A DNA stretch of 64,000 nt from Nitrospiria bacterium (GTDB lineage Bacteria; Nitrospirota; UBA9217): NCBI GenBank assembly GCA_919901555.1, contig CAKKPG010000010.1, positions 1-64,000 of the forward strand. The letters are read 5' to 3'. This document shows, piece by piece, positions 54,872-63,999 of this stretch. Position 1 is the stretch's first letter. Every line of letters starts with the position of its first letter. Under the pieces are notes generated by a model. The model saw only the letters and a list, made by a program, of their open reading frames with translations. It made no database searches and had not been told where the DNA came from. A program made the translations under genes and the position numbers.

Positions 54872-56026
54872 TCAGCTTTGCGCCGGCCCCTGCGGCTTGT
54901 TCTCCCGCTGCTTCTTTTTCTTATTTCGCCAGAACCGCCGCCGTCCCTTGCCCTGGCCGGCCTTTTCTCCCTGCTGTTCCGCCTTCTGCGGGGCCTGCTT
55001 TGCGTCCGGCTGCTGCTGCTGCTGCTGCTGCGGCGGCCGCGGCGGTTGATCGGGCTGCGCCTGCGGTCTCCGGTCCGGCGCGCCGCCTTCCTTCCGGTCC
55101 GGCCTCCTGCCGCCCCGAGGTTCGCCGCCTTTCTGTTTCTGCCGGGCTTCCTGCCTCTGCCGCTCCTCTTCCTGCCGCCTCTTCGCTTCGGCGATGCGCC
55201 GTTCTTCGGCTTCGCGCCGATCTTCGGCGATGCGGAGCTCTTCTTCTTCCTTCTTTCCCTTGTTCGCGGCCTCACGCATGTTCGCCACGTCTTTTTTTAT
55301 CTCGTCGTACATTTCGTACTCATAGGACAGACAGCACAGCAGCCTGCCGCACACGCCGGAGATCTTGGCAGGGTTCAGCACCATCTCCTGCTTCTTGGCC
55401 ATGCGGATCGACACGGGCTCGAAATTGCGGAGGAAGGAGGAGCAGCACAGCTCCCTGCCGCAGGAACCATAGCCTCCAATGAGCCGCGCCACATCCCGGA
55501 CGCCCACCTGGCGCATCTCTATCCGCGCCTTCAGCTTGTATGCCAGGTCCTTCACGAGTTCGCGGAAGTCCACCCGCGTTTCCGAGAAGAAGAAAAACGC
55601 CGCCCGCGATGCGTCAAAGGAATACTCCACCCTGATCAGCTTCATGAGCAGTTCCCGCTCGCCGATCATCTCCTGGCACAGGGTGAAGCCCTCGGCCTCA
55701 CGCTGACTGTTCTTCTCGTCCTTCCGGATGTCCTCGTCCGTGGCCTTCCGGATGATCTTTCTCAGTCCTTTGGCTGCGGGTCCGGCAGCGGGCGCTGTGT
55801 CCCCGGAACCGTTCCCTTCCTGGCGTCCTGGCCCTGACTCCTGAGGATTCTGCTCCGTCGGAGCCGCCGGCGGTTCCTGCGACTGTTTCAGCCGCACTAC
55901 CCGCGCGAACCCCGGGCCCCGGTCCGAATCGACGATGACTATATCGCCCACGGAGACATCAAAGTCGGTGGCGTCGAAGTCATAGACCTTCCAGTTCTCT
56001 CTGAATCGTATGCCTGCTATCTTCAT
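54872..56026 (-). CDS. PSP1-domain protein RicT-like
   Basis: This 384-residue protein starts at ATG 56026. It has an N-terminal segment (MKIAGIRFRENWKVYDFDATDFDVSVGDIVIVDSDRGPGFARVVRL) and the PSP1 core: EVEYSFDASRAAFFFFSETRVDFRELVKDLA, CGRELCCSSFL and CGRLLCCLSYEYEMY. Cys pairs fit the known 4Fe-4S or zinc use in the Ric complex that promotes RNA processing. A long disordered tail (270-384) is rich in Glu, Arg, Lys and Gln with a polyglutamine run. It lies between metG and holB. Confidence 0.85.
   Translation of the reverse strand: MKIAGIRFRENWKVYDFDATDFDVSVGDIVIVDSDRGPGFARVVRLKQSQEPPAAPTEQNPQESGPGRQEGNGSGDTAPAAGPAAKGLRKIIRKATDEDIRKDEKNSQREAEGFTLCQEMIGERELLMKLIRVEYSFDASRAAFFFFSETRVDFRELVKDLAYKLKARIEMRQVGVRDVARLIGGYGSCGRELCCSSFLRNFEPVSIRMAKKQEMVLNPAKISGVCGRLLCCLSYEYEMYDEIKKDVANMREAANKGKKEEEELRIAEDRREAEERRIAEAKRRQEEERQRQEARQKQKGGEPRGGRRPDRKEGGAPDRRPQAQPDQPPRPPQQQQQQQPDAKQAPQKAEQQGEKAGQGKGRRRFWRNKKKKQRENKPQGPAQS
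55008..55034. repeat. CTG/CAG triplet repeat within ricT
   Basis: About seven or eight CTG units in a row encode a polyglutamine run in the C-terminal tail (about residues 325-332). Triplet runs of this kind vary in length by slippage. Confidence 0.7.
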
Positions 56027-56140
56027 AATACGAATGCGGAATGCCGAATGCGGAATTCGGAATAAAATAATAAGAAAAGCATGTCCTGAGGACATCTCTT
56101 CTTTTCACTCCGCATTCCGCATTCCGAATTCCGCATTATC

Positions 56141-57121
56141 TCATCTCCTTCCTATCTTCAGCAGCAGGTTCTCCGCCACAAGCTGGGCGCTCACGCGGCG
56201 ACCAAGCAGGCTCCTGCTCGCACTAAAGAGATCTATGTCCAGCAGCATCCTCTCCAGGGAGACTCCTTCGTAACGCTCCTTCAGTGCGTCTCCGCCGTGG
56301 GCATAAACAAGGAGCTTCTCATCGCCGGTCTCGTGAAAGACCACGGCGTCCCGGAGCCACTGAACGCCCCTGTCGAGCAGCCGATCGAACCGCTCCCGGT
56401 CCTTGGCGAGAGCGTCGGCATGTGCGAGCGCTTCATCGGCGCCCATGTCGCCCAGCCGCGACCAGAGGCCGAGGAATTCCTCGCGCTCCGCTTTTTCCCG
56501 CTCCACGTCCATATCGAGGCCGCGGCCCATGCTTCCCTGGGCAAGCGCCGCGATGAACCACGCGTCCGCCTCGCTGAAGCCCCGCCTGAGCACAAGCGCC
56601 TGCGCGAGCGTGCGCCGGGAAAGCGGATGGAACCTTATCTCCTGGCACCGGGAGCGGATGGTGGGCAGCAGGCCCTGGGGCAGGGAACTGATCAGGACGA
56701 TCAGGGTGTCACCCGGGGGCTCTTCGAGGGTCTTCAGAAAGGCATTGGCCGACGCCGGGTTCATGTCTTCGGCGCCGTCCACGATGAGGACCTTTTTTTC
56801 TCCCTGGAACGGTTTGAGCGCCAGGTCTGCCTGGACCTGCCTGATCTGATCGATCTTGATCTCGCCGCCGTCCCCGGTCACCACATGCACGTCCGGATGG
56901 TTGAGCGTTGCCGCCGCGCGGCACGAGGGACAGACGCCGCACCCGCTGTTCTCACGGAGATCGCCGCAATGTGCCGCGGCCGCGAGGGCAAGGGCCGTCG
57001 TTTTTTTGCCGATGCCCGCCTCGCCGGAAAAGAGATAGGCGTGCGCCAGCGTATCGTGCGCAAGGGCCCGCTTGAGTATGGCAACAGGCCGGTCGTGGCC
57101 AAGGATATCATGAAAAGTCAT
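56141..57121 (-). CDS. holB: DNA polymerase III delta-prime subunit
   Basis: This 326-residue AAA+ clamp-loader subunit has FHDILGHDRPVAILKRAL, Walker A GEAGIGKKT, zinc CGDLRENSGCGVCPSCRAA, Walker B VLIVDGAEDMNPASANAFLKTLEEPPG and LISSLPQGLLPTIRSRCQ. It opens and loads the sliding clamp. ATG 57121 is chosen; the longer reading to 57175 enters the repeat. tmk is upstream on the strand, as usual. Confidence 0.93.
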   Translation of the reverse strand: MTFHDILGHDRPVAILKRALAHDTLAHAYLFSGEAGIGKKTTALALAAAAHCGDLRENSGCGVCPSCRAAATLNHPDVHVVTGDGGEIKIDQIRQVQADLALKPFQGEKKVLIVDGAEDMNPASANAFLKTLEEPPGDTLIVLISSLPQGLLPTIRSRCQEIRFHPLSRRTLAQALVLRRGFSEADAWFIAALAQGSMGRGLDMDVEREKAEREEFLGLWSRLGDMGADEALAHADALAKDRERFDRLLDRGVQWLRDAVVFHETGDEKLLVYAHGGDALKERYEGVSLERMLLDIDLFSASRSLLGRRVSAQLVAENLLLKIGRR

Positions 57122-57199
57122 AAGGCAACAGGGAAATAGCAATTTGTAAAATTGAGAGCTTGTCCAAATTTGCACTCTTCAATTTACATTTTTCAATTT

Positions 57200-57847
57200 T
57201 CAATTCGACATGCGCAGCATGTCGTCTACAATCTCCCGTATCTCCCGCCCCACTTCGTCGGGCGATCGTGAAGCGTCCACGACGCGAAACCGTTCCGGCT
57301 GTTCCTTCGCCAGTGCAAGGTATCCCTCGCGCACCCGGTGGTGGAAAGCGGTCTCCTCGTTCTCGAACCTGCCCTCGTGCTCGAGCTCGCGGCTGCTGTT
57401 CCTGCCCCGGGCACGGGCCAGCCCTGCGGCCGCGCCGATATCGAGGAGAATGGTCAGGTCCGGACGCCGGCCGCCCGTTACGATCCGGTCCAGGGCGCGG
57501 ATCATGTCAATGTCCAGTCCCCGTCCATGTCCCTGATAGGCGAGCGTCGCATCGGAAAACCGGTCGCACAGAACGACCCTTCCTTTTTCGAGCGCCGGGA
57601 GAATGACCTCCCGGAGATGCTGCGCCCTGCTCGCTGCGTAGAGGAGAAGTTCTGCGACCGGATCGAGGCCCTTGCTTGCCGGGTCGAGAAGTATCTTTCT
57701 CACCTGGTCGCCGATAGGCGTGCCGCCCGGCTCACGAGTAAGCGTCACGGGCCTCCCCGAAGCCGTCAGGTAATCCGCGAGAAGGCCGATCTGCGTTGAT
57801 TTTCCCGAGCCCTCGATCCCTTCGAAGGTGACAAAGACCCCCTTCAT
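57200..57847 (-). CDS. tmk: Thymidylate kinase
   Basis: This 215-residue kinase turns dTMP to dTDP. It carries FVTFEGIEGSGKSTQIGLLADYL (P-loop), TREPGGTPIGDQVR, VVLCDRFSDATLAYQGHGRGLD (DRY-type) and the lid region RARGRNSSRELEHEGRFENEE. It lies one base after the ATPase stop and before holB, sharing the transcript. The AT-rich segment 57139-57205 between it and holB is a relative of the dispersed repeat. Confidence 0.95.
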   Translation of the reverse strand: MKGVFVTFEGIEGSGKSTQIGLLADYLTASGRPVTLTREPGGTPIGDQVRKILLDPASKGLDPVAELLLYAASRAQHLREVILPALEKGRVVLCDRFSDATLAYQGHGRGLDIDMIRALDRIVTGGRRPDLTILLDIGAAAGLARARGRNSSRELEHEGRFENEETAFHHRVREGYLALAKEQPERFRVVDASRSPDEVGREIREIVDDMLRMSN

Positions 57848-59755
57848 CTATTTCAGCTCCGCCGCGGCGTCGCTCCCGGTCCGAAGGGCCGGATTCGAGG
57901 TAAAGAGGATCACCTGGGTCTTTGCGCCAAGGGCGCGCAGCACCTGGCACGCCGCCTGCTGCCGTGCGGGATCAAAACCCGCCAGCGCGTCGTCGAGGAC
58001 GAAGGGGAGCCGGAGCTTCCCCGCAAGCGCTTCCACAAGACCCGTCCTGAGGCAGAAATAAAGCAGGTCCTTGGTGCCGTGGCTCAACGCCGACATGGCC
58101 ACCTCAGCGTCGTTCCGGTCATGCACCACGGGCTCGCTCCCGTGCCCCACCTCGACTTTGACGTATTTCCCCATGCTCACGGCCGCGAGGTTTCGCTGGG
58201 CCGCGGCTTCCACCGCGGGGATAAGCGTCTCCATCTCGATGCCGCCGATGCGGCTTGCGATCTCAAGCTGGGGCAGGAACACGCCACCCTGCGCCTGTTC
58301 ACCGACTTCCGGCGAAGCCGCGCCAAAGCCGGGAAACGCCGCGTCCTCGGGCGAGCCGAAATCCCAGGAAGCGCCGCCCGGGGACGCGGACTCGAAGCGC
58401 TCGATCTCCTGCCGGAGGCTGTAGGTGTCCACCGCGTTCTGGGCAACGGCCCGTGCGGCCCGCTCCAGCTCGATGACCTCCTGCTGCTGTTTTGCAAACT
58501 CTCCCTGGAGCGCCTGGACCGTCACGCCGCCGAGGATGTGCTGGCGCTGTTCCAGCAGTTCCCGCCGGAGCGAAGCGAAGTGGCGATAGTTGTCCGCCTT
58601 CTCCCTCAGCTCGGCCGCGGCGGCGGAACTCGTGGCACGCATGTATTCCATGATAGCCGTGCCGCCCTCTTCGAAGCTTTTTTCGACCTCTTCCCGGTCC
58701 GCCTCGAACGCCTCTATTTCCCGCTGTACGATCTTCCGCTGCGCGTTCCTGCGGGAAGTCCGGTACCACCCGGCGGAGACCAGGATGAGCGCGAGCAGAA
58801 CGCCGATGGGAAAGTAGTCAGCCTGTTCCGCCGTGAGGATGAAAAGGCCGGCAATGAGCGATGCCGCGCCCACGACGACGCCGGCGATGAACAGCATGTC
58901 CTTCCAGAGCGGCGCCTTCCGGATGACTTCGAGCTGCATGCGCAGGCCCTCGATATCCTGCTGGAGCTCATCGGACCTGGCCATCTTCTGGCCCTGCCGC
59001 TGCTCGTGGGCGTCGAGGAGCTCGTCGAGGTTTTCCGGCAGCGTCTCGCAGCCCTTGAGCGACGCAAGGTTCGAGTCCATTTCCGCAAAACGGGCGTTCA
59101 TGTCCTCGAGTTCATCTATTTTTTTTGCAATATCATTAAGCCCGATTTTCGCCGAGTCCAAACGGTATTCGGCGTCACCCGCCTCCTCCGCCTTCCTGAG
59201 CGTTTCCTTGAGTTCGGCGAGCCTGGCCTCCTGCCCCGGCGCGGCGCCTGCCCGGGGGACCGGATTGTTCCGCCGCGGCGTCTGCATTGCGGCCCGTGCG
59301 ACGCCGGGGAAAGGCGCGCGGTTCGCATAGTGGTCGCGCCTGAGCACGAAGAGATTCGCAAATTCCTCTTCCGCTAAGCCGGCCGTGAGCCCTGCCATGA
59401 ACCGCTCGGCGCTGTCCCAGTCCTTATGGATAAGGGCAAAGTCCTTCGTGGACGCATTATATTGAGACAGGTTCACCGCCTGCTTCGAAAAATCCTGGAT
59501 CACCCGGTAGTACGCCCGGTCATCGGAAAAAACCACGACCGCCGCCCGTGAAGCGTCGGGCGTCGTCTTCGACACAAGGGGAATGATGCGTCCCGGGATC
59601 CCGCTCGGAAAGAGCAACCGGACCACGGCGTCAACCGCCGTTGTTTTGCCGGCCTCGTTCCCTGCCGTGACGATGTTGAATCCGCTCTGAAACCTGAGAC
59701 GGACCAGTTCCCGAAACCCCCGCACCCCCTGCAAGACGAGTTCCACCAGGAACAT
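57848..59755 (-). CDS. SMC/YhaN-like AAA ATPase with membrane helices
   Basis: This 635-residue protein starts at MFLVELVLQGVRGFRELVRLRF; Walker A AGNEAGKTTAVDAVVRLL lies at 31-48. A coiled-coil region runs to about 500, interrupted by two hydrophobic segments (MLFIAGVVVGAASLIAGLFIL, FPIGVLLALILVSAGW). The C-terminal ABC-type core has LSHGTKDLLYFCLRTGLVEAL (signature), LPFVLDDALAGFD (Walker B) and VILFTSNPAL. YhaN and RecF/SMC proteins work in DNA or replication; the membrane segments are unusual for SMC-like proteins and suggest anchoring. It precedes tmk with no gap. Function unknown. Confidence 0.8.
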   Translation of the reverse strand: MFLVELVLQGVRGFRELVRLRFQSGFNIVTAGNEAGKTTAVDAVVRLLFPSGIPGRIIPLVSKTTPDASRAAVVVFSDDRAYYRVIQDFSKQAVNLSQYNASTKDFALIHKDWDSAERFMAGLTAGLAEEEFANLFVLRRDHYANRAPFPGVARAAMQTPRRNNPVPRAGAAPGQEARLAELKETLRKAEEAGDAEYRLDSAKIGLNDIAKKIDELEDMNARFAEMDSNLASLKGCETLPENLDELLDAHEQRQGQKMARSDELQQDIEGLRMQLEVIRKAPLWKDMLFIAGVVVGAASLIAGLFILTAEQADYFPIGVLLALILVSAGWYRTSRRNAQRKIVQREIEAFEADREEVEKSFEEGGTAIMEYMRATSSAAAAELREKADNYRHFASLRRELLEQRQHILGGVTVQALQGEFAKQQQEVIELERAARAVAQNAVDTYSLRQEIERFESASPGGASWDFGSPEDAAFPGFGAASPEVGEQAQGGVFLPQLEIASRIGGIEMETLIPAVEAAAQRNLAAVSMGKYVKVEVGHGSEPVVHDRNDAEVAMSALSHGTKDLLYFCLRTGLVEALAGKLRLPFVLDDALAGFDPARQQAACQVLRALGAKTQVILFTSNPALRTGSDAAAELK

Positions 59756-59851
59756 AAAAAACACTCCTCCCTTTGTTTTTTTTAACTAGCTTGTAACTAT
59801 AACGCAAGTTGAACAAAGTTGCAACTGGGAAAAAGGAAGGACAACGACCTT

Positions 59852-61378
59852 CTATAGCCGCTCCAATGCCCTCCGCAGCGCCTCGGCCTTGTGGAGCGTT
59901 TCGGCATATTCCCGCTCCGCGTCGGAGTCCGCCACGATCCCCGCGCCGACCTGGACGTAGGCGGTGCCGCCCTTGATCACAAAGGTCCGTATGATGATGT
60001 TCAGGTCAGCGTCTCCGGCATGGGAGATGTATCCGATGGAGCCCGTATAGGGGCCGCGGGCCACGGGTTCGAGCTCGTCGATGATCTCCATGCAGCGCAC
60101 CTTGGGCACGCCCGTGATCGTGCCGCCGGGAAAGACGGCGCGGATGAGATCGAAGCAGTCCCGGCCCGAAGCGAGCGTTCCCCGCACGTTCGAGACGATG
60201 TGGATCACGTGGGAGTAGTCCTCGACCACCATCATCTCGTCCACCTGCACCGTGCCGTAGTCGCAGACCTTGCCCAGATCGTTCCGCTCCAGATCGAGGA
60301 GCATGATGTGCTCGGCCCGCTCCTTTTCATTGGTCAGGAGCTCAGAGGAAAGGGTCCGGGTCTCCGTAACGTCCATCCCCCGCCTGCGGGTGCCGGCGAT
60401 CGGCCGGGTATCGGCCATGCCCTCGCGGAGCCTGATGAGCCGTTCCGGCGACGAGCTTACGAGCGCCAGATCGCCAAACTCGAGATAGGCCGCAAAGGGC
60501 GATGGATTGACGTCGCGAAGGATCCGGTACAGCCGCAGCGGGTCCGCATCTCCGATCGCCGCGGCGAAGCGCTGCGACAGGTTTGCCTGATAGACGTCCC
60601 CGGCCGCAATGTACTCTTTGCACTTCCGGACCATGGACTCGAACGCGGCTTGCGTCATGTTCGGCTCGAGGGGGATCTGCCTGCCGGTCCCCGTACCGGG
60701 GGCATCATCGGCAAAGGCGCTGCACGATGCAGCCAGCCTCTCGCGAAGTTTTGACAGTCTGGCAGTCGCTTCGTCATACAGCCTGTCCCAGTGGCCCGGC
60801 TCCGGTCTCCGGAAGCCCATCTCCTGCTCCCGGGCGCCGGGGTTCACGATCAGCCACGCCTTGTTCAGGACGTGGTCAAAGGCAATGACGGTGTCCACGA
60901 ACACGAAATATGCCTCGGGGATCGCAAGGTCGGGCTGCGCGCGCTTCGGCAGCTTCTCGAACTGATGCACAAAGTCGTACGAAAAGAACCCCACGGCGCC
61001 GCCGGTAAAAGGGGGAAGGCCGGCGATCCGCTCCGTCCGATAGTTGGCCATGAGCTCCCGCAGCTTCGCGAGCGGCTTCCGTTTCATGGACGCCCTGCTG
61101 CCGTATTTCCCGGCAGGAGGGGCGGGCAGGCTGAGCTCCACCGTGTCGCCTTTTGATTTGAAAATGAGATAAGGGTCCGCCGACACAAAGGAATACCTGC
61201 CGATCTTCTCGCTCACCCGGGCGCTTTCGAGCAGCACGGCATGGCCGTCGGCCCTGACGGACTCGAGCGCCGTTACGGGTGTGCATCCCGGGAAATCGAT
61301 CTCCACGGACAGCGGCAGGACCTTCCCCTGCAGCGCCTGGTCGAGAAACTCACGTTTTGTTGGTTTCATAGTATCCAT
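59852..61378 (-). CDS. trpE: Anthranilate synthase component I
   Basis: This 508-residue enzyme has the tryptophan-feedback motif LLES (49-52), GAVGFFSYDFVHQFE, the chorismate-binding core DVYQANLSQRF, and DTRPIAGTRRRG. The PIAGT residue pattern favours TrpE over PabB (PIKGT). LLDLERNDLGKVCDYGTV and the C-terminal AGAGIVADSD follow. It makes anthranilate with a glutamine amidotransferase subunit, which is not in the window. It stands apart from any other trp gene. Confidence 0.92.
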   Translation of the reverse strand: MDTMKPTKREFLDQALQGKVLPLSVEIDFPGCTPVTALESVRADGHAVLLESARVSEKIGRYSFVSADPYLIFKSKGDTVELSLPAPPAGKYGSRASMKRKPLAKLRELMANYRTERIAGLPPFTGGAVGFFSYDFVHQFEKLPKRAQPDLAIPEAYFVFVDTVIAFDHVLNKAWLIVNPGAREQEMGFRRPEPGHWDRLYDEATARLSKLRERLAASCSAFADDAPGTGTGRQIPLEPNMTQAAFESMVRKCKEYIAAGDVYQANLSQRFAAAIGDADPLRLYRILRDVNPSPFAAYLEFGDLALVSSSPERLIRLREGMADTRPIAGTRRRGMDVTETRTLSSELLTNEKERAEHIMLLDLERNDLGKVCDYGTVQVDEMMVVEDYSHVIHIVSNVRGTLASGRDCFDLIRAVFPGGTITGVPKVRCMEIIDELEPVARGPYTGSIGYISHAGDADLNIIIRTFVIKGGTAYVQVGAGIVADSDAEREYAETLHKAEALRRALERL

Positions 61379-61441
61379 GGAAAAGTGCGGGAATAGTAAA
61401 CATATTACACGGAAGGGTCAAGAGAAATTATTGTCCTTCTA

Positions 61442-61470
61442 TTTACCCCGGCGGCAAAGTGTGCTATAAT
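61442..61470 (+). promoter_or_regulatory. Promoter of a gene-free, structured region
   Basis: TTTACC (61442-61447) and TATAAT (61465-61470) are 17 bases apart. A transcript would begin near 61477 and run into the structured segment at 61528. Confidence 0.5.
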
Positions 61471-61476
61471 GAGCAT

Positions 61477-61845
61477 AAGGAAAAGGACATATTCGGTTCT
61501 TTGAAATAAAAGGAACGTCATGTTACAGGCGTTGCCGAACCAACACCGATAGGTGTACGTATTTTATCACCGTTATGAGGAGCATAAGGCAACGGCTTTG
61601 AAGTGGCGCCGGAACCGGTAAGCGGGCAGCAAGTTGAGCGGTCAGGCTCCCGGTTCGCAGGGTCACGAAAGGCCGGAAGAGCCGAAGGCTCCGAAGCCGC
61701 AGGAGAACGCGGGAAGCCGCAATAGACACCACGCTTCACAGGGTCCGCACGGCGGAGCCGCAGAAGCAGGAGTTCTTCCCGTCACTTATCCACGGCTCAG
61801 CGGAATGTTAAAAACACGGTTCAGGGGCAACGCCTTTTTATTTTG
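61477..61845 (+). ncRNA. Candidate structured RNA, possibly HEARO/omega-RNA-like
   Basis: The region between trpE and the PA2779-family gene has no supported open frame but strong paired arms. CGTTGCC (61530-61536) pairs with GGCAACG (61588-61594), enclosing ACACC-GATA-GGTGT (61543-61556) and TTATG-AGGAG-CATAA (61573-61587): a three-way junction. Then GAACCGG pairs with CCGGTTC (61612-61618, 61650-61656), and GAGCC-GAA-GGCTC forms a hairpin near 61680. A T-rich stretch (61834-61844) could end it. Family assignment is unknown; length and helix style resemble HEARO/omega-RNA, though no IscB frame follows. Other short ORFs here are unconvincing. Confidence 0.4.
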
Positions 61846-62012
61846 ATACCACTTTATCATGACGATCCTGTTTTTTCTCAGTACATCCACCCCTGACGCC
61901 GGGCCTTCGCGCACCTCCGCACGATAACTCAATAACGTAAGCCCGGCCCGCATTCCCCTGGTATAATTGAAGCAAATCCGGGTTGCCTGTTCACGAGGAG
62001 GAGGGAATTCCG

Positions 62013-62363
62013 ATGAAACGCAGACTCACTGCATTACCGCTCTCAATCTATTTCGTCGCTGTGCTGATCGCCATTACCGCCATGGCGGGCCCTGCTGAGG
62101 CGATGTTCCTGCCTGCCGCTCCCCAGACCCGTGCGGACGATCTGGCCACGATCCAGAAGGCCCTTGAATCCAGGACGATTCAGCAACGCCTTATGGATTA
62201 CGGGCTTTCCCCTGAGGAGGCATTGGCGAAAATGAGCGGCCTTTCGGACGAACAGGTCCACCGGCTTGCGGCAAACGTCGATGCCCTCCAGGCAGGCGGC
62301 CGCGGATCCGACGACATTATCATTATTTTGCTGCTGGTGCTGCTCATCGTTATTCTCATATAG
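62013..62363 (+). CDS. PA2779-family protein (DUF6627)
   Basis: This 116-residue protein starts at ATG 62013 after GGAGGAGGG. It has a signal-like helix (LTALPLSIYFVAVLIAITAMAGPAEA), the family segment MFLPAAPQTRADDLATIQKALESRTIQQRLMDYGLSPEEALAKMSGLSDEQVHRLA, and a C-terminal helix IIIILLLVLLIVILI. In other genomes it is paired with a PA2778-type cysteine peptidase, not seen here. It is followed by a strong terminator. Function unknown. Confidence 0.85.
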   Translation: MKRRLTALPLSIYFVAVLIAITAMAGPAEAMFLPAAPQTRADDLATIQKALESRTIQQRLMDYGLSPEEALAKMSGLSDEQVHRLAANVDALQAGGRGSDDIIIILLLVLLIVILI

Positions 62364-62410
62364 GGCGGCAGCGCGGTCTGGAGCGTTGACCATGCCCGAA
62401 AGAATGCAGC

Positions 62411-62448
62411 GGCCGTGAACGGGATGACGAACGTTCACGGCCTTTTTT
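62411..62448 (+). terminator. Rho-independent terminator of the PA2779-type gene
   Basis: GGCCGTGAAC and GTTCACGGCC form a perfect 10-bp stem followed by TTTTTT, about 48 bases after the stop. Confidence 0.9.
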
Positions 62449-62647
62449 GTTTGCACCCCTCACCGGTGAAGTCAATATCATACCATCTGATCTGATGCCT
62501 GTCCTTTCGTCGTCACCTAATCTGAACATGAAAGACCCGGCCCGGCCCCTCTTTTTCTCCGCTTGACTGTAAAGGGTCTATCAGATAATATGAATGCACT
62601 TTTTGTCCTTGACCATGGACCGGAAGTTGACACAGCGAGGTAATGCA

Positions 62648-63694
62648 ATGAAAGCTTGGGTAGTATCGATTTTCCCCATCATGGTCTCTGCGGTGTTCCT
62701 GACGCCCCTTGTCTGCCACGCCCAGGCAGCGCCGAAAAGGTGGGTAGAGCCGCCGCCTGCTGCTCCCCTGCCGCTGCCGGAGCAGGGCCCGCGTCAACCG
62801 CATCCGCAAAAGCGGCAGCAGCCGTCTCCACCCCAGGAAAAGCTCAAACTACTCAGACAGTACACGGAAAAACTCCGCCAAGAGCCTGCTGATCGGAACC
62901 TGCGCGAAAAGACCATAGCCCTCGCCCTCTCGATGAAGCCCTCCCCGCCGACCCCGGAGGAGGCGGAGCGCCACATCGTCCGCGGCATTGCATTCTTGAA
63001 AAAAGGATCTGACCCGGCGGAATATCGGAAGGCTATTCTTGAACTCGAGGAGGCAATATCCATCGCGCCCTGGAACGCCGCGGCCTATTACCGCCTCGGC
63101 GAGGCGCAGGAGAAGTCGGGCCTTTATGCCGAGGCGATCAAGAGCCTGAAGCTCTCTCTTCTCGCAGCGCCGAACGCGAAGAACGCACGGGCTGTGAAAA
63201 ACCGGATCTACGCGATCGAGGTGGACATGGAGGTGGCGACGTCCAAGCACGCCCGGCCCGGCGCCGAGAGCGCGTCGCCAACGCCGCCGCCTTTCACCGA
63301 GCACGAGAAGAAACTGCCGATCATCAAAGTTACCGCCCACAATAGGGCGCCGCTCTCCCTCTTTGAGGGCGCGTGGTACTACCAGGAGACGCTCCGCGGC
63401 GAGAGCTCTGCGATCCACGCCTTCACGATCGGAAAGACCCCTGACGGCGACCTCGTGGCCATGCCGCCCAGACGCGGCGCTGATTCCGTTGCCGCGGTCC
63501 CGGTCTTCGAGATCTCCGGGCGGAACCTCAAGATATATTTCCAGTGGAAGGTGACGAACGAGGCAGGGTATTGGAAAACCGAGCAGTACGACCTTGCATT
63601 CTCAGAGGACGGCAAGGCCCTCTCCGGGTCCTACAGCCTGAAGACCTCCAAAGGAAAGAACGCCTATCTCGATATGGTCCTGTTCCGGAAGTAG
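62648..63694 (+). CDS. Secreted TPR-containing protein
   Basis: From ATG 62648 the 348-residue product has a signal peptide (MKAWVVSIFPIMVSAVFLTPLVCHAQA), a Pro-rich linker (EPPPAAPLPLPEQGPRQ), and TPR-type helices (AERHIVRGIAFLKKGS, AAAYYRLGEAQEKSGLYAEAIKSL). A C-terminal beta domain of about 110 residues (APLSLFEGAWYYQETLRGESSAIHAF, YFQWKVTNEAGYWKTEQYDLAFSEDGKAL) follows. I do not recognise that last domain. Start follows GAGG. Role in the envelope is likely. Confidence 0.75.
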   Translation: MKAWVVSIFPIMVSAVFLTPLVCHAQAAPKRWVEPPPAAPLPLPEQGPRQPHPQKRQQPSPPQEKLKLLRQYTEKLRQEPADRNLREKTIALALSMKPSPPTPEEAERHIVRGIAFLKKGSDPAEYRKAILELEEAISIAPWNAAAYYRLGEAQEKSGLYAEAIKSLKLSLLAAPNAKNARAVKNRIYAIEVDMEVATSKHARPGAESASPTPPPFTEHEKKLPIIKVTAHNRAPLSLFEGAWYYQETLRGESSAIHAFTIGKTPDGDLVAMPPRRGADSVAAVPVFEISGRNLKIYFQWKVTNEAGYWKTEQYDLAFSEDGKALSGSYSLKTSKGKNAYLDMVLFRK

Positions 63695-63747
63695 GCGCCG
63701 TTACCTACAGTGCTCTCTGAAAGTGTTCGAAACGGCAGGCGGCAAGA

Positions 63748-63999
63748 TCATCTGTCCCGCCCCAGTTCGGCCAGGTCCGCCTGGTAACTGCCGATCTGCC
63801 CCCTGAGCCACTCGATGTGGCGTTCGTACCTTCTCTTCATATTCTCGTAATAGCGCGTGAGGGCCTCATGCAGGTCAAGGATCTTGAACGTCCCGGTCCG
63901 CGTCATGTTGGCGCGCTTCACATCGATCTCGCCGACCTTTCTTCTGAGCGTCGCCATATCGGATTCGTACGTCCTTATCGCGCCGCGGCAGGCTTCCAT
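63748..63999 (-). CDS. Coiled-coil protein fragment at window end
   Basis: The frame reads EACRGAIRTYESDMATLRRKVGEIDVKRANMTRTGTFKILDLHEALTRYYENMKRRYERHIEWLRGQIGSYQADLAELGRDR and is helical. An ATG falls at 63999, the very end of the window, so the true start may lie outside. No family is recognised. Confidence 0.5.
   Translation of the reverse strand: MEACRGAIRTYESDMATLRRKVGEIDVKRANMTRTGTFKILDLHEALTRYYENMKRRYERHIEWLRGQIGSYQADLAELGRDR

Noticed and set aside
61523-61846. Short ORFs on both strands in the 61.5-61.85 kb region
   Set aside because: They overlap the helices of a likely structured RNA, have no ribosome-binding site and no recognisable protein pattern.
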